From the NCBI RefSeq assembly GCF_001953875.1, contig NZ_MQUR01000035.1, positions 19,725 to 65,250 of the forward strand: DNA of 45,526 nucleotides, given 5' to 3'. Made by a program: the position numbers and the translations under genes. The DNA is from Streptomyces amritsarensis. GTDB taxonomy: Bacteria; Actinomycetota; Actinomycetes; Streptomycetales; Streptomycetaceae. Below the pieces are notes generated by a model that searched no databases, was not told the origin of the DNA, and saw nothing but the letters and a program-made list of their open reading frames with translations. Below are positions 1 to 8,405 of this stretch, one piece after another (position 1 is the first letter of the stretch; every line of letters begins with the position of its first letter).

Positions 1-1
1 C

Positions 2-211
2 AAGATCCTCACCTACCACGTCGTCGGCCAGAAGCTCACGCCGAAGCAGCTGGAGAACGGCAGCTTCGAGACCCTGCAGAAGGGCATGGTCAACACCTCC
101 GGCTCCGGGGAGTCCTACATGGTCAACGACACCTCGAACGTGGTCTGCGGCAATGTGAAGACGGCCAACGCCAACGTCTACATCGTCGACACCGTCCTGA
201 TGCCCAAGTAG
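2..211 (+). CDS. fasciclin-domain protein, C-terminal part (5' end outside window)
   Basis: The first 70 codons seen are open and end in TAG. The translation KILTYHVVGQKLTPKQL and then NVYIVDTVLMPK is the closing half of a fasciclin (FAS1/beta-Ig-H3) domain: the H-box-like YHVV strand and the final VDxVLMP strand are both recognisable. Such proteins in Streptomyces are secreted or lipid-anchored and are thought to act in surface adhesion. The signal peptide and first half of the domain lie upstream of the window, so localisation is inferred from family knowledge only. A strong hairpin follows and probably terminates the transcript. Confidence 0.85.
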   Translation, partial: KILTYHVVGQKLTPKQLENGSFETLQKGMVNTSGSGESYMVNDTSNVVCGNVKTANANVYIVDTVLMPK

Positions 212-263
212 CCCATCAGGCGCCGAACGGCGCGGAACTCGAGTGGGAGCGAGCGCAACGCCC

Positions 264-303
264 GGTGGCCCGGCACCTCCGAGTTCGGAGGTGCCGGGCC
301 ACC
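264..303. terminator. bidirectional intrinsic-type hairpin
   Basis: A perfect 17-bp stem (GGTGGCCCGGCACCTCC and its complement) encloses the 6-base loop GAGTTC. It sits between two convergent genes, the fasciclin gene and the DUF4394 gene, so it can serve both. No clear U-run is present, as is usual in Streptomyces. Confidence 0.85.
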
Positions 304-320
304 GGCACGAGCGGGGTCGG

Positions 321-1193
321 CTACTTCTGGTCGATGGGCAGGGCCAGGTCGGTGACCTGCTGGTTCCTCGGGAAGGCGCCCTTGTCGGTGGCCCTGCCCG
401 TCAGCACGTCGATGCCGTAGAGCCGGTAGCCGCCGCCGGTGCCGAGGGCGGCGAAGCCGTGGTTGGTGCCGGCAGCGGCGTCGTAGTGGATGTCGAAGCC
501 GGAGTCCAGGCCGGCGTTGACGCCGAGGCTGCCGGTGGGAGCCAGGGCGCCGGCGTTCGCCGGGGACTGCAGGGAGATCCGGTCGGCCATCGTGTCCAGG
601 TCGAACAGCGAGGTCGCGGTGGCGGCGTTCAGGTCGTTGTTGGTGTAGGCGGCGCCGGTGACGCCCCTCGCGGTGGACGGCGGCGTGGTGGGGTTCGTCA
701 GGGTCCCGTCGACGGTCGTGGTCAGCGGCGCGGCCGCGTCGTCGATGTTGTGGCGCAGGTTCTGGCCGGTGTCGGAGATGACCCGCAGCCGGTTCGCGGC
801 CGGGTTGAAGTCGACCCCGAACACGGTGCCGGCCAGGGCGACGGTCAGCTGGGACACCTTCACGGCCCTGGCGTTCGTGGTGTTCAGGGTGTAGATCCCG
901 CCCCTGTCGCCGACGCCGTACAGCATCTCGTTCTGCACGCGGAAGTCGATCCCGACGAGCTTGGTGTCACCCCGCAGCCCGGAGACCTTGCCCAGCGACC
1001 AGGTCCTGGACGGCCTGTCCACGTCGAACTCGACCAGGCGCTGGTCCCCGGTCAGACCGATCGCGCTCAGGCCGCCCTTGCGCTCCACCGCGGGCAGGGT
1101 CTGTGGCTCGGTGCCGGCCGCGGCGAGCGCGGGAGCCGCGCAGAGAGCGGCCAGGACGACGGCGGTGGCGGCGGTAACGGTGCGGTATCGCAT
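321..1193 (-). CDS. secreted DUF4394-domain protein
   Basis: The product is about 290 aa. I chose the ATG at 1193 because GGGAGA lies about 5 bases upstream and because it gives a clean signal peptide (MRYRTVTAATAVVLAALCA, then an APALAAA cleavage region). The mature part carries the repeated pattern of DUF4394 proteins: GLTGDQRLVEFDVDRP, then LVGIDFRVQNEMLYGVGD and VFGVDFNPAANRLRVISD. This is a predicted extracellular beta-propeller-like fold of unknown function. It lies tail to tail with the fasciclin gene, another surface-type protein, which fits an exported role. No catalytic residues are recognisable. Confidence 0.85.
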   Translation of the reverse strand: MRYRTVTAATAVVLAALCAAPALAAAGTEPQTLPAVERKGGLSAIGLTGDQRLVEFDVDRPSRTWSLGKVSGLRGDTKLVGIDFRVQNEMLYGVGDRGGIYTLNTTNARAVKVSQLTVALAGTVFGVDFNPAANRLRVISDTGQNLRHNIDDAAAPLTTTVDGTLTNPTTPPSTARGVTGAAYTNNDLNAATATSLFDLDTMADRISLQSPANAGALAPTGSLGVNAGLDSGFDIHYDAAAGTNHGFAALGTGGGYRLYGIDVLTGRATDKGAFPRNQQVTDLALPIDQK

Positions 1194-1435
1194 GCGTTCT
1201 CCCAGATCGGATGCGTCGGCCCGGGCAGGCCGATGTCTTGCGGGGGTTCGCCACCGAGTCCGCATCAGACGGGTCCGGCCGCCGGAGGCCACCCGCATGG
1301 ACCAGTGCACGCCTGCCGCGTTGCTCCGATCGCAGGACTCACCGAGGGGCGCGCCGGGAAACGGCCCAGTTGGCGGGCTGAGCCGCAGCGGCCGGCCACA
1401 CTCCTGGCGGAGGTCGCGAACCCCTTGTTAGATAC

Positions 1436-1451
1436 TTAGCTAATATGCTAA
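1436..1451. promoter_or_regulatory. probable operator and promoter of the ArsR-type regulator
   Basis: TTAGC, six bases, then GCTAA forms an inverted repeat inside an unusually AT-rich patch (about 1428-1455) in otherwise GC-rich DNA. It lies 10 bases before the ATG of an ArsR-type gene. The size and place fit an autoregulatory ArsR operator overlapping the promoter; this is inference. Confidence 0.5.
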
Positions 1452-1460
1452 ATATCGAGC

Positions 1461-1793
1461 ATGACAGAAGCTCAGGATGAGGCGGGAGCCTTCCGGGCCC
1501 TCGCCGATCCGACGAGGCGACAGATCCTCGAGGACCTCAGAGGCGGCGAACTCGCCGCCGGCGAGATCGCGGCCAGGTTCGCGATCAGCGCGCCCTCCAT
1601 CTCGCGACATCTCGGCGTGCTCAAGGGAGCCGGACTGGTCACCGAGCGACGGGAGGGCAACCGGATTCTCTACACGCTGGCCGAGGACCGCCTGGCCACC
1701 AGCATCGGTCGGTTCCTCAGCGCCGTCTGCCCCGAGCAGATCGTGCTTCGCCACACCAAATGGCGCGCCGGGGCGCAGAACGAGGGATCATGA
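1461..1793 (+). CDS. ArsR-family winged-helix transcriptional regulator
   Basis: The 110-aa product has the standard ArsR layout: FRALADPTRRQILEDL helix, recognition helix SAPSISRHLGVLKGAGLV, and the wing ERREGNRILYTL. The Cys of the classical metal box ELCVCDL is absent; the matching helix reads GELAAGEIAARFAI. It therefore probably does not sense metals through that site and belongs to the metal-independent branch often paired with small catabolic or START/DUF genes. There is no obvious ribosome site, so the mRNA may be nearly leaderless. Its stop overlaps the next ATG (ATGA), so the two genes are translationally coupled. Confidence 0.85.
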   Translation: MTEAQDEAGAFRALADPTRRQILEDLRGGELAAGEIAARFAISAPSISRHLGVLKGAGLVTERREGNRILYTLAEDRLATSIGRFLSAVCPEQIVLRHTKWRAGAQNEGS

Positions 1794-2515
1794 GGCAGCC
1801 GCGACTGTCCAGCGTCATTGAACGACGGCTACTGGTGAACTACCGAGTCGCCCCCGATGCCGCAGCACGCCTGCTCCCCGGGCCACTGCGCCCCCAACTG
1901 GTGCACGGCTACGCGGTTGCGGGCATCTGCCTGCTGCGCCTGGGAAGTGTCCGGCCGGCCTGGGCACCCAAGGCGTTCGGTCTGCGGAGCGAGAACGCGG
2001 CACATCGAATCGCCGTCGAGTGGGACGGACCGGACGGCGTCGAGACCGGCGTCTACATTCCCCGACGCGACACCGCCTCGCGGCTCAACGCCTGGGCCGG
2101 AGGCCGCCTCTTCCCCGGCGAACACGGCCGAGCCGACTTCGAGGTGCACGAGACGCCCGGTCGGATGCGCGTCGCACTGGAAACCCGGGACGGTGACACC
2201 CGAGTGGATGTCACCGTCGAACTCTCCGACGAGCTGCGAGGCAGCGAGCTCTTCGCCGATCTTGCCGAGGCTTCCCGCTTCTTCCGAGACGGGGCAAAGG
2301 GCTTCTCGGCCACCGCCGCCGGCCGCCACCTGGATGGCATGGAACTGCGGACCAACGCCTGGCACGTCGAAGCCGGCCGGGTCCGCTCCGCCGCGTCGTC
2401 CTTCTTCGACGACCCGGACTGCTTCCCACCGGGGAGCGCGACCCTGGACTGCGCTCTGCTTATGCGCGACGTCCCCGCCGGCTGGCGGCCACTCCCGGCC
2501 ATGGCTGCCGAGTAG
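1790..2515 (+). CDS. DUF2071 (YqjF-like) protein
   Basis: The 241-aa product resembles DUF2071/acetoacetate-decarboxylase-fold proteins: LLVNYRVAPDAAARLLPGPLRP near the N-terminus, a central VYIPRRDTASRLNAWAGGRLFPG segment, and a C-terminal SSFFDDPDCFPPGSATLDCALLM. The activity of the family is not established. I took the ATG at 1790 rather than 1760 because GAGGGA precedes it and it overlaps the ArsR stop. The two-gene unit implies that the ArsR protein controls this gene, perhaps in response to its substrate. Confidence 0.75.
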   Translation: MRQPRLSSVIERRLLVNYRVAPDAAARLLPGPLRPQLVHGYAVAGICLLRLGSVRPAWAPKAFGLRSENAAHRIAVEWDGPDGVETGVYIPRRDTASRLNAWAGGRLFPGEHGRADFEVHETPGRMRVALETRDGDTRVDVTVELSDELRGSELFADLAEASRFFRDGAKGFSATAAGRHLDGMELRTNAWHVEAGRVRSAASSFFDDPDCFPPGSATLDCALLMRDVPAGWRPLPAMAAE

Positions 2516-2634
2516 CGTGCTCAACTCGCCAACCCAAGCGCCCCGTCACAACTGCGCAGAGCTCACGGCCTGCTGAAGCTCGCTGACCCGGGTGCCGCTC
2601 ACCTGCGGAGGGTCCCTCGTCGGGCCCTTCCTCC

Positions 2635-3810
2635 TCAGGTAGAGGCGTTGAGGATGTGGCGGATGATGGCTGCGGCTTCGTTCGGGTTGTGGTCGAACCA
2701 GTCGGGGAGGTGTGTGCGAACGACCTCTTGGACGTATGCCTTGGCTTCGAGATTGCCGAGCTTGGTCCTCGTGGCGCCGTCGAAGACGGGGTGGGCGAGT
2801 TTTACGGATACGACCGCGGTCAGGCCCTCGTGGATGGCTTCGGTGGTGATGTCCTCGTCCTCTGCGCGCAGGTGACATTGACGGCGCGCGAAGTCGTTGA
2901 CGACGTCCGTCAGTGCGGTACGGAAGCCCTCTTCGTGTGTGCCGCCCTCATGGGTGCGGGTGCTGTTCGCGAAGGAGTGGAACCCTCCCGTGGACCAGGT
3001 GTTCCACTGCATGGCGGTCTGCACGAAGATCGTCGCATCCTCGTTCTCCGACTCGAAGGCGATGGCGGGGGAGTGGACCAGATTCGGTGGGCTGGGGTTG
3101 AGGTGGGTGACGTAGGCCCGAAGGCCGTCCGCGTCCTGGTGGCGGACCGGCCGCTCCGGCCGCTCGTCGGTGAGGGAGATGGCCAGGCCCCCGTTGAGGA
3201 AGGCCAGCTCCCGGAGGCGTTCCGACAGCGTGGCGAACGAGTGGCAAGTGGTCTCGAAGATGCCCGCGTCGGGTGAGAACGCGATCGAGGTTCCCTGTTC
3301 GTCCGTCTCCTCGTTCCTCGTCAAGGGCGTGATCGGCGTGCCCTTCTCGTATGTCTGGGTCCAGCGGTGACCGTCTCGGTGCACCTCGACCGTGAGAGAG
3401 CTCGACAGCGCGTTGACCACGCACAGGCCCACGCCGTTGAGGCCGCCGCAGACCTGGTAGCCGGTGTTGGGCTTGGAGCCGAAGGCCAGCTCGGTCAGTT
3501 CGCGCTCGATGGCCGACTTGCCGGTGGGCCCCTCCACCTCGACGGGCAGGCCCCGCCCGTTGTCCGTGACGCGAACGCCGCCGTCCGCGGTGATCGTGAC
3601 GTCGATGGTGTCGGCGTGGCCGGCCAGGTGCTCGTTCACGGCGTACGTGACGACCTCGAACACCATGTGGTGCAGGCCGCGTTCTCCGGTCGAGCCGATG
3701 TACATGCCGGGGCGCCTGCGTATCGCCTCGTGGGCTTCGAGTATCTGGATGTGACTGCTGGTGTATTCGTGCACGTTCGCGGGCTGACTGGGGTTGCCGG
3801 TCTCGGTCAT
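2635..3810 (-). CDS. stand-alone GyrB-like ATPase plus transducer domain (43-kDa-type), degenerate active site
   Basis: The 391-aa product matches only the N-terminal half of GyrB: GHKL ATPase (about 12-230), then the S5-like transducer (about 231-391). It ends where the TOPRIM domain should begin. Landmarks are RRRPGMYIGSTGERGLHHM, the catalytic Glu (E52, E. coli E42), DNGRG (83-87), GGLNGVG (122-128) and ANSTRTHEGGTHEEGF. Several key positions differ from E. coli GyrB. The Mg-binding Asn46 is Tyr56, Asp45 is Thr55, Asp49 is Asn59, and the QTK loop that contacts ATP is ATR (346-348). Weak or no ATP hydrolysis is therefore likely. The start at 3810 follows a good AGGGAGGG site. No DNA-cleaving partner is nearby. 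Confidence 0.85.
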   Translation of the reverse strand: MTETGNPSQPANVHEYTSSHIQILEAHEAIRRRPGMYIGSTGERGLHHMVFEVVTYAVNEHLAGHADTIDVTITADGGVRVTDNGRGLPVEVEGPTGKSAIERELTELAFGSKPNTGYQVCGGLNGVGLCVVNALSSSLTVEVHRDGHRWTQTYEKGTPITPLTRNEETDEQGTSIAFSPDAGIFETTCHSFATLSERLRELAFLNGGLAISLTDERPERPVRHQDADGLRAYVTHLNPSPPNLVHSPAIAFESENEDATIFVQTAMQWNTWSTGGFHSFANSTRTHEGGTHEEGFRTALTDVVNDFARRQCHLRAEDEDITTEAIHEGLTAVVSVKLAHPVFDGATRTKLGNLEAKAYVQEVVRTHLPDWFDHNPNEAAAIIRHILNAST

Positions 3811-4260
3811 GAAGCACCCTCCCTGGGCTCCTGAGCGTGTTGGTGACGGCAGCCGCCCAAGCAGCCCGGACGCTGTCACCGGTGCATGCCCATCCTAGGT
3901 ATCTGACGGTAAAAGCGCAGGTCAGACCCTATATGTTGAGGTCTCAGGTGGTCGCGTCCCCGGCTTTGCCGAGGCCGCCGTTCTGGAGGGCCGCTCCCGG
4001 CGGCGGAGCAGCGCAAGGGCCCCGCCGCAGGCGCGCGCGGGGCGTTTCTGGCTGGGCCTGCGGTGCCTTTCGCGCAGAATTCACCGGCAGGATGCCACGC
4101 CCGGCTCCAGACCCAGCCGACGGCGAGGAACGAGGCGGCACGGACGGCTGCTGCGTAGGAGATCCATGCCAGGATGCTGCGGATCGGTGGTCGGTGGTCG
4201 GTGGTCGGCGACAGGGGCGGCCGGCACGCCGGAGTGGATTCGCAGGAGGGGCGGCAACGG
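3811..4260. other. intergenic region with promoters and a short tandem repeat
   Basis: I see no convincing gene in these 450 bases. The GyrB-like gene and the DUF5959 gene diverge from it, so it should hold both promoters. A low-GC patch near 3905-3945 (containing CCCTATATGTTGAGG) is the best promoter-like stretch. At 4185-4208 the heptamer CGGTGGT is repeated three times. Confidence 0.4.
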
Positions 4261-4695
4261 GTGGGAGATCTCGAGGTGATCCGGTTCGCAGACCGCGGGC
4301 GGAGCGTGTCGGTGGAGCTGGAGAACGCGGCCGGCGGTGGGCGCTACGACGGTTGGCACGAGGCCGAGATCGTGATCGAGACCGGCTTCGTCGGCGCACG
4401 CCTGCCGGTCCACTTCACCGACGCCGACCTTGCGGACCTCACCACCTTCCTCGCTGCCCGCGCCGTCGCCGAGGAGGACGGCGCGCCGCCGGACGGATCG
4501 GTCACCGACTGGCCCGCAGCAGGCCGCAGCGCATACCTGCGGCTACGCGTCGCCGACCCGTTCGTCGTGGAGATACGTGACCCGGTGCAGAGCGGGGTGA
4601 CGGTGAGCGTACCGCTGCAGTTGCGTGACGACTGGGCGACCCGCGCCGCCTCCCGCCTGGACCGGCTGCGCACCGCACTCGCCGACAGCCGCTGA
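4261..4695 (+). CDS. DUF5959-like protein
   Basis: The product is about 144 aa, with the run IRFADRGRSVSVELENAAG, then EAEIVIETGFVGARLPVHFT and VEIRDPVQSGVTVSVPLQL. This resembles the small DUF5959 family common in Streptomyces, whose role is unknown. A longer frame opens at 4174, but I prefer GTG at 4261: GGAGG lies 11 bases upstream, and relatives begin just before the D-L-I/V-x-F-A-D stretch. No signal peptide or membrane segment is visible, so a cytoplasmic location is likely. Confidence 0.65.
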   Translation: MGDLEVIRFADRGRSVSVELENAAGGGRYDGWHEAEIVIETGFVGARLPVHFTDADLADLTTFLAARAVAEEDGAPPDGSVTDWPAAGRSAYLRLRVADPFVVEIRDPVQSGVTVSVPLQLRDDWATRAASRLDRLRTALADSR

Positions 4696-4810
4696 GCCCC
4701 CGGACCCTTCGGGCCCCCAGGACCCTTCTGGGCCGGCGGCCCGCGCCCGCGCCCCGCCCCGCTTCCCCGCTCGCATCCGCGGGCCGCCCTCCGGGGCGGA
4801 TCCGCAGCGG

Positions 4811-5303
4811 CATTGGCTGGACCCAGATCGGCGGCGCCGCCACCACCATCCACGCCGCAGCCGCAGGCCTGTTCGCCACCAACCCCGCCGACGGCAGCAT
4901 CCACCGCTACAACGGCACCCCGAACTCCTGGACCCGCATCGGCAACGCCGGCGCCGCCTTCGCCGTCAACAACAACGCCCTGTACGGGCTGACCCCCGAC
5001 CGGCCGGCCGTCATGCGCTGGACGGGGAGCGGCGACCGCTGGGAACAGGTCGGCGGCCCCGCAGCCGCCCTGTACGCCGGAGGGACGTCGATGGTCGCGA
5101 CCGACCCGCACGACGGCGACGTCTTCCGCTTCAACGGAACCCCGGGCTCCTGGACGCAGATCGGCGGCGCCGGTGCGCACTTCGCCCTGAGCGGCACCCA
5201 CATCTACGGCCTCACCCCGACCCGCTCCGCGGTCACCGTTTGGACAGGCTCCGGCTGGAACGGCATCGGCGGCGCCGCCGCCCAGATCGCAGCCGGCCGC
5301 TGA
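4811..5303 (+). pseudogene. tectonin/beta-propeller repeat remnant without a start
   Basis: An open frame encodes about four repeats of roughly 40 aa, each opening with a W-T-x-IGG strand (WTQIGGAATT, WTRIGNAG, WEQVGGPA, WTQIGGAG, WNGIGGAA). Each then has a GLFATNPADGSI-like strand and a YNGTPNSW strand. This is the tectonin-like propeller repeat often fused behind secreted hydrolases. No ATG, GTG or TTG occurs in frame between the stop at 4626 and the ATG at 5013, which lies inside a repeat. I read it as the surviving 3' end of a larger gene. Confidence 0.6.
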
Positions 5304-5317
5304 CACCCGCCCACCAC

Positions 5318-5350
5318 GTGTCCCCGTACCGATCGCCGGTACGGGGACAC
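5318..5350 (+). terminator. intrinsic-type hairpin
   Basis: A perfect 14-bp stem (GTGTCCCCGTACCG and its complement) with the loop ATCGC begins 15 bases after the stop of the tectonin-repeat remnant. Confidence 0.8.
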
Positions 5351-5675
5351 GACGGCGCTACCGCACCCGCGCCCGCGAGCGGGTCGCCTGGGCCCCCGCG
5401 AGGGATCCTGGGGAGTCGGTGCCGAGTGTTACCTCGATGTTCGATCGCGAGGGACTGTTCGCGTGAGACGAGACCGCGTCGGGGACCAACGCCTTGAGGA
5501 CGGCGCGGCGAGGTCCTCGGCACTGCTCGAGAGGCGGTGAAGATCATGATGGACCCGCAGTTGATAAATTGGTGGGCCGGGCTCGGTAATGGCCGGGCGG
5601 GACGGGGGATTTGGGCAGAATGGCGTTCTCTGTGCGACAAGTGGCAGCTCGAACGCGGCACGTCAGAGTCCCGGT

Positions 5676-7142
5676 GTGAGCGAGACCAATGATCTGACGT
5701 CGGCGGAAGCGCGTATATGGCGGGCCTTCCCGCGAGGGGAGTCCGTGGACTTTCGCGCCGCCGAGGAGGAGGATCCGGCGCTCGCCAACGCCTGGGGCGC
5801 CGAGCGGACCGTGCGGGCGAGCGTGCTGCGGGCCCTGCTCATCAAGGCCCCGCAGGAGGAGCGAGAGATCGCCGCGCTCAAGATCACGGGAGCGCGGATC
5901 ACCGGTGTACTGGACCTGAAACACGCCACGATCGATGCCGCCATCCGGCTGAGCCACTGCCGATTCGACGGCGTTCCCGACCTGTACGGTGCCCAGCTGC
6001 GCGAGCTCAATCTGAGCAAGTCGGTTCTGCCGGGCCTGACCGCGGAGACCTTGAGGGTCGACGGGGTGCTGCGGATGACAGGCTGCCGTATGCGGGGGCC
6101 GGTGCGGCTCGGCGGGGTGCAGGTCTCCGGGGCGTTGTTCATGGAGGAAACGGAGTTCACGGCGCCGGACGACTCCGAGCCGGTGCTGCAGCTCAACCAG
6201 GCCGTGATCGGTGCCGACCTGTGGGCGCCGGAGATGCGCGCGAACGGACAGGTACGACTCACCGGCGCCTCCGTCGCCGGGCGGATCAACGTGCAGGACG
6301 CCGAACTCAACCAGCCCGGTGGCACCGCACTGGACGCACAGAACCTCAACGTGGGAGCCCACGTACGGGCGCGGCGCGTGCGTGCGCAGGGCGGGGTCGA
6401 GCTCCGGGGCTCGCGCATAGCAGGCCGCCTCGACCTGCTCCACGCCCACCTGTCGCACCGGGGCGGCACGGCACTGCGGGCCAGCAGCTGTGTCATCGGT
6501 GAACTCTGGCTGCTCGGTGGCGATCGCATCGAGGGTGCCCTGAACCTGCGGCGTTCTCGAATTGAGATCATGAACGTCGAACCGGAGATCCTGCCGGACC
6601 AGGTGTTCATCAGCAATCTCACCTACACCGTACTCACCCCGCACGAGCCCGCCGAGAGGCGCCTTCCGATGCTGGAGCGGGACGGCGACCGTTATGAGCC
6701 GTACGGCTACGAGCAGTTGACGGCGGCCTACCGCCACGTCGGTGACGACGACGCGGCCCGACTCGTCCAACTTGCCAAGCAGCGCCGCCGGCGCACCACG
6801 CTCACCTGGTACGGACGCCTGTGGGGGTACCTCCAGGACGGCATCGTCGGCTACGGCTTCCGCCCGTTGCGCGCGGCCGTCTGTCTGCTGTCGCTCATGG
6901 CCATCGGGTCGATCGCGTACGGCCTGGACCACCCCAAACCCGTCAAAGCAGGCGAGGGACCTGCCTTCAACCCCGTCTTCTACACCCTCGACCTGCTCCT
7001 GCCGATCATCAGCTTCGGCCAGGAGTCGGCATTCGCCCCTGTCGGCTGGCACCAGTGGTTGTCGTACACCTTGATCATCACCGGCTGGATCCTGGCGACG
7101 ACGATCGTCGCGGGCGTGACCCGGACGGTGAGCCGCCAATGA
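5676..7142 (+). CDS. membrane protein with N-terminal beta-helix repeats and C-terminal membrane segments
   Basis: The product is about 488 aa. Residues from about 60 to 310 form short repeats of the type LKITGARITGVLDLKHATI, LRVDGVLRMTGCRMRG and VRLTGASVAGRINVQDAEL. These predict a right-handed beta-helix or pentapeptide-like stack. About 70 residues containing a Tyr-rich linker (YEPYGYEQLTAAYRHVGDDD) and a basic stretch (KQRRRRTT) follow. Two or three membrane helices come last (AAVCLLSLMAIGSIAY; SYTLIITGWILATTIVAGV). I prefer GTG 5676 to the ATG at 5589 because related Streptomyces proteins start just before DLTSAEARIWRAF, but no strong ribosome site supports either. Function is unknown; such proteins are sometimes mislabelled oxidoreductases. 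Confidence 0.8.
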   Translation: MSETNDLTSAEARIWRAFPRGESVDFRAAEEEDPALANAWGAERTVRASVLRALLIKAPQEEREIAALKITGARITGVLDLKHATIDAAIRLSHCRFDGVPDLYGAQLRELNLSKSVLPGLTAETLRVDGVLRMTGCRMRGPVRLGGVQVSGALFMEETEFTAPDDSEPVLQLNQAVIGADLWAPEMRANGQVRLTGASVAGRINVQDAELNQPGGTALDAQNLNVGAHVRARRVRAQGGVELRGSRIAGRLDLLHAHLSHRGGTALRASSCVIGELWLLGGDRIEGALNLRRSRIEIMNVEPEILPDQVFISNLTYTVLTPHEPAERRLPMLERDGDRYEPYGYEQLTAAYRHVGDDDAARLVQLAKQRRRRTTLTWYGRLWGYLQDGIVGYGFRPLRAAVCLLSLMAIGSIAYGLDHPKPVKAGEGPAFNPVFYTLDLLLPIISFGQESAFAPVGWHQWLSYTLIITGWILATTIVAGVTRTVSRQ

Positions 7143-7304
7143 CCCGCTCGGCGCTGGTCGAGCACTTTGCGGAGTGCCATTGAAGTGTCAGGGTCTGTGC
7201 CAGAACCGAGAAGGGGAGGCGCCCGTGGACCCTCCCGTCTCCGAGCGACGGTCGGCGTCGGCCGGGGCGGGCGCCGTCGCCGGCGCGCCCCGTAGGGTGG
7301 TCTG

Positions 7305-7718
7305 ATGTTCGATCGCTTGGAGATCAAGGTGTTGCCGCCGGGACCCCGGTTCCGTGCCCAGGTGCGGTTCTGGGTCAACAGTGAGGACGTGGTCGAAGCG
7401 GCGGTCGGCGACGGCGGCCGCGGACCGTACGCGGCTGATGCGCTGCCGGCCGACCGCCCCAGCCCTCTCCGGGCGACTGGTGAGGCGCGCCGCCTGGAGC
7501 TGGGGGAACCGGAGTGCACCGGCGGCTGCTGCGGCTTCGCGGCCGTCGTCGTGCAGCGGTTTGGGGAGATCGTGCAGTGGTCGGACTGGGAGGTGCCTTG
7601 GGAGGTGGGCCGCAGCGCCATGCCCTACCCGCCACCGGAGCTCCACTTCGATGCGAGTCAGTACGACGCCGAAGTGGCTCGCGCTGAGGCGGACCCCTGG
7701 TGGCAGGTGTACTCGTAG
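7305..7718 (+). CDS. conserved hypothetical protein
   Basis: The 137-aa product starts MFDRLEIKVLPPGPRFRAQV and has a central ECTGGCCGFAAVVVQRFGE stretch with three Cys and a Trp-rich tail (QWSDWEVPW, DPWWQVYS). I recognise it as a widespread Streptomyces hypothetical without known function. The Cys cluster could bind metal, but there is no second pair to complete a site. There is no signal peptide. It stands alone, with no close neighbour on its strand. Confidence 0.7.
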   Translation: MFDRLEIKVLPPGPRFRAQVRFWVNSEDVVEAAVGDGGRGPYAADALPADRPSPLRATGEARRLELGEPECTGGCCGFAAVVVQRFGEIVQWSDWEVPWEVGRSAMPYPPPELHFDASQYDAEVARAEADPWWQVYS

Positions 7719-7992
7719 CCCGGCACGGCGCGCCTGCGACCGGCTGCGGGCTCTTGCCGGCCCCGCATTCTTGCTCAACTGGGGCGCGCTGGAGAGCCGG
7801 GGTGCCGCCGACAACCGGCAGGCCGGCCTGAAGCTCCACCCGCAGCGGAGGCCCGCGCAAGGACGACGTCTCCGGCGCACGTCCGGCCAGGCAGCGGGTG
7901 CAGTGGCGTCTCGCCGGTGAACCGGGGTGCTCGGATGGGTGAACGGGCCGGGGCGGCCTGTTGGTGACGGTGCGGTGTCGGCACACCGGCCC

Positions 7993-8325
7993 ATGGTGAT
8001 CACCAAGCGGTCCGTCGTCACGGCCGCTGTCCCCGCCCTTGCCTTTTCCCTGCCCACGGCCGCGCACGCGGCCGTTCCCTCCGCCGCACCGGCGCCGGCC
8101 GCGGCCGCGGTGCCGCAGGTGCTGCCGATCGGTGGAGGACCCAACCGGCCACCAGCGCACGAGTCTTTGGCACTGGAACACCGGCGACGGCGGTGGTGTA
8201 TCCCCGAGGCCCTGCGCCGCCTGGTCCATGACGTGCTCACCCACCGGCACCACCGGCACCACCGGGACCACCGGCTGAGCGGCGACGCCACCGCCCTCCT
8301 CCTCACCGGATGGCACGCCTCCTGA
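7993..8325 (+). CDS. possible small secreted protein (uncertain)
   Basis: From ATG 7993 the frame gives a convincing signal peptide (MVITKRSVVTAAVPALAF, then PTAAHAA), followed by an Ala/Pro-rich stretch. After about residue 55 the sequence turns into Arg/His-rich text (LEHRRRRWCIPEALRRL, THRHHRHHRDHR) of low credibility. In the +1 frame the same DNA reads PTGTTGTTGTTG, a typical secreted-protein linker, so a frameshift near 8150 is possible. I regard the 5' part as a real export signal and the rest as doubtful. Confidence 0.35.
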   Translation: MVITKRSVVTAAVPALAFSLPTAAHAAVPSAAPAPAAAAVPQVLPIGGGPNRPPAHESLALEHRRRRWCIPEALRRLVHDVLTHRHHRHHRDHRLSGDATALLLTGWHAS

Positions 8326-8405
8326 GCCCCGCCGTGCGGCACGGCAGGGCCCACGGGACGCCGCGGGCGGCGCCGCGGGGGCGGTGCACTCCGCGATCGG
8401 GCGGG

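Noticed and set aside
243..1439. Long plus-strand frame antisense to DUF4394
   Set aside because: It is Gly/Val/Arg-rich shadow text; the opposite strand has a signal peptide and a known family.
4185..4208. CGGTGGT heptamers as SARP-binding repeats
   Set aside because: The SARP gene lies 6 kb away and the spacing (7 bases, no 11- or 22-base period) does not fit known SARP boxes.
5544..7139. 531-codon minus frame antisense to the beta-helix membrane protein
   Set aside because: It has no recognisable domain and atypical His/Arg/Pro text; the plus strand encodes clear membrane helices.
8200..8290. GGCACCACC repeats as a microsatellite or CRISPR-like array
   Set aside because: It is a short in-frame Thr-Gly-Thr linker pattern, with only three to four units and no spacers.
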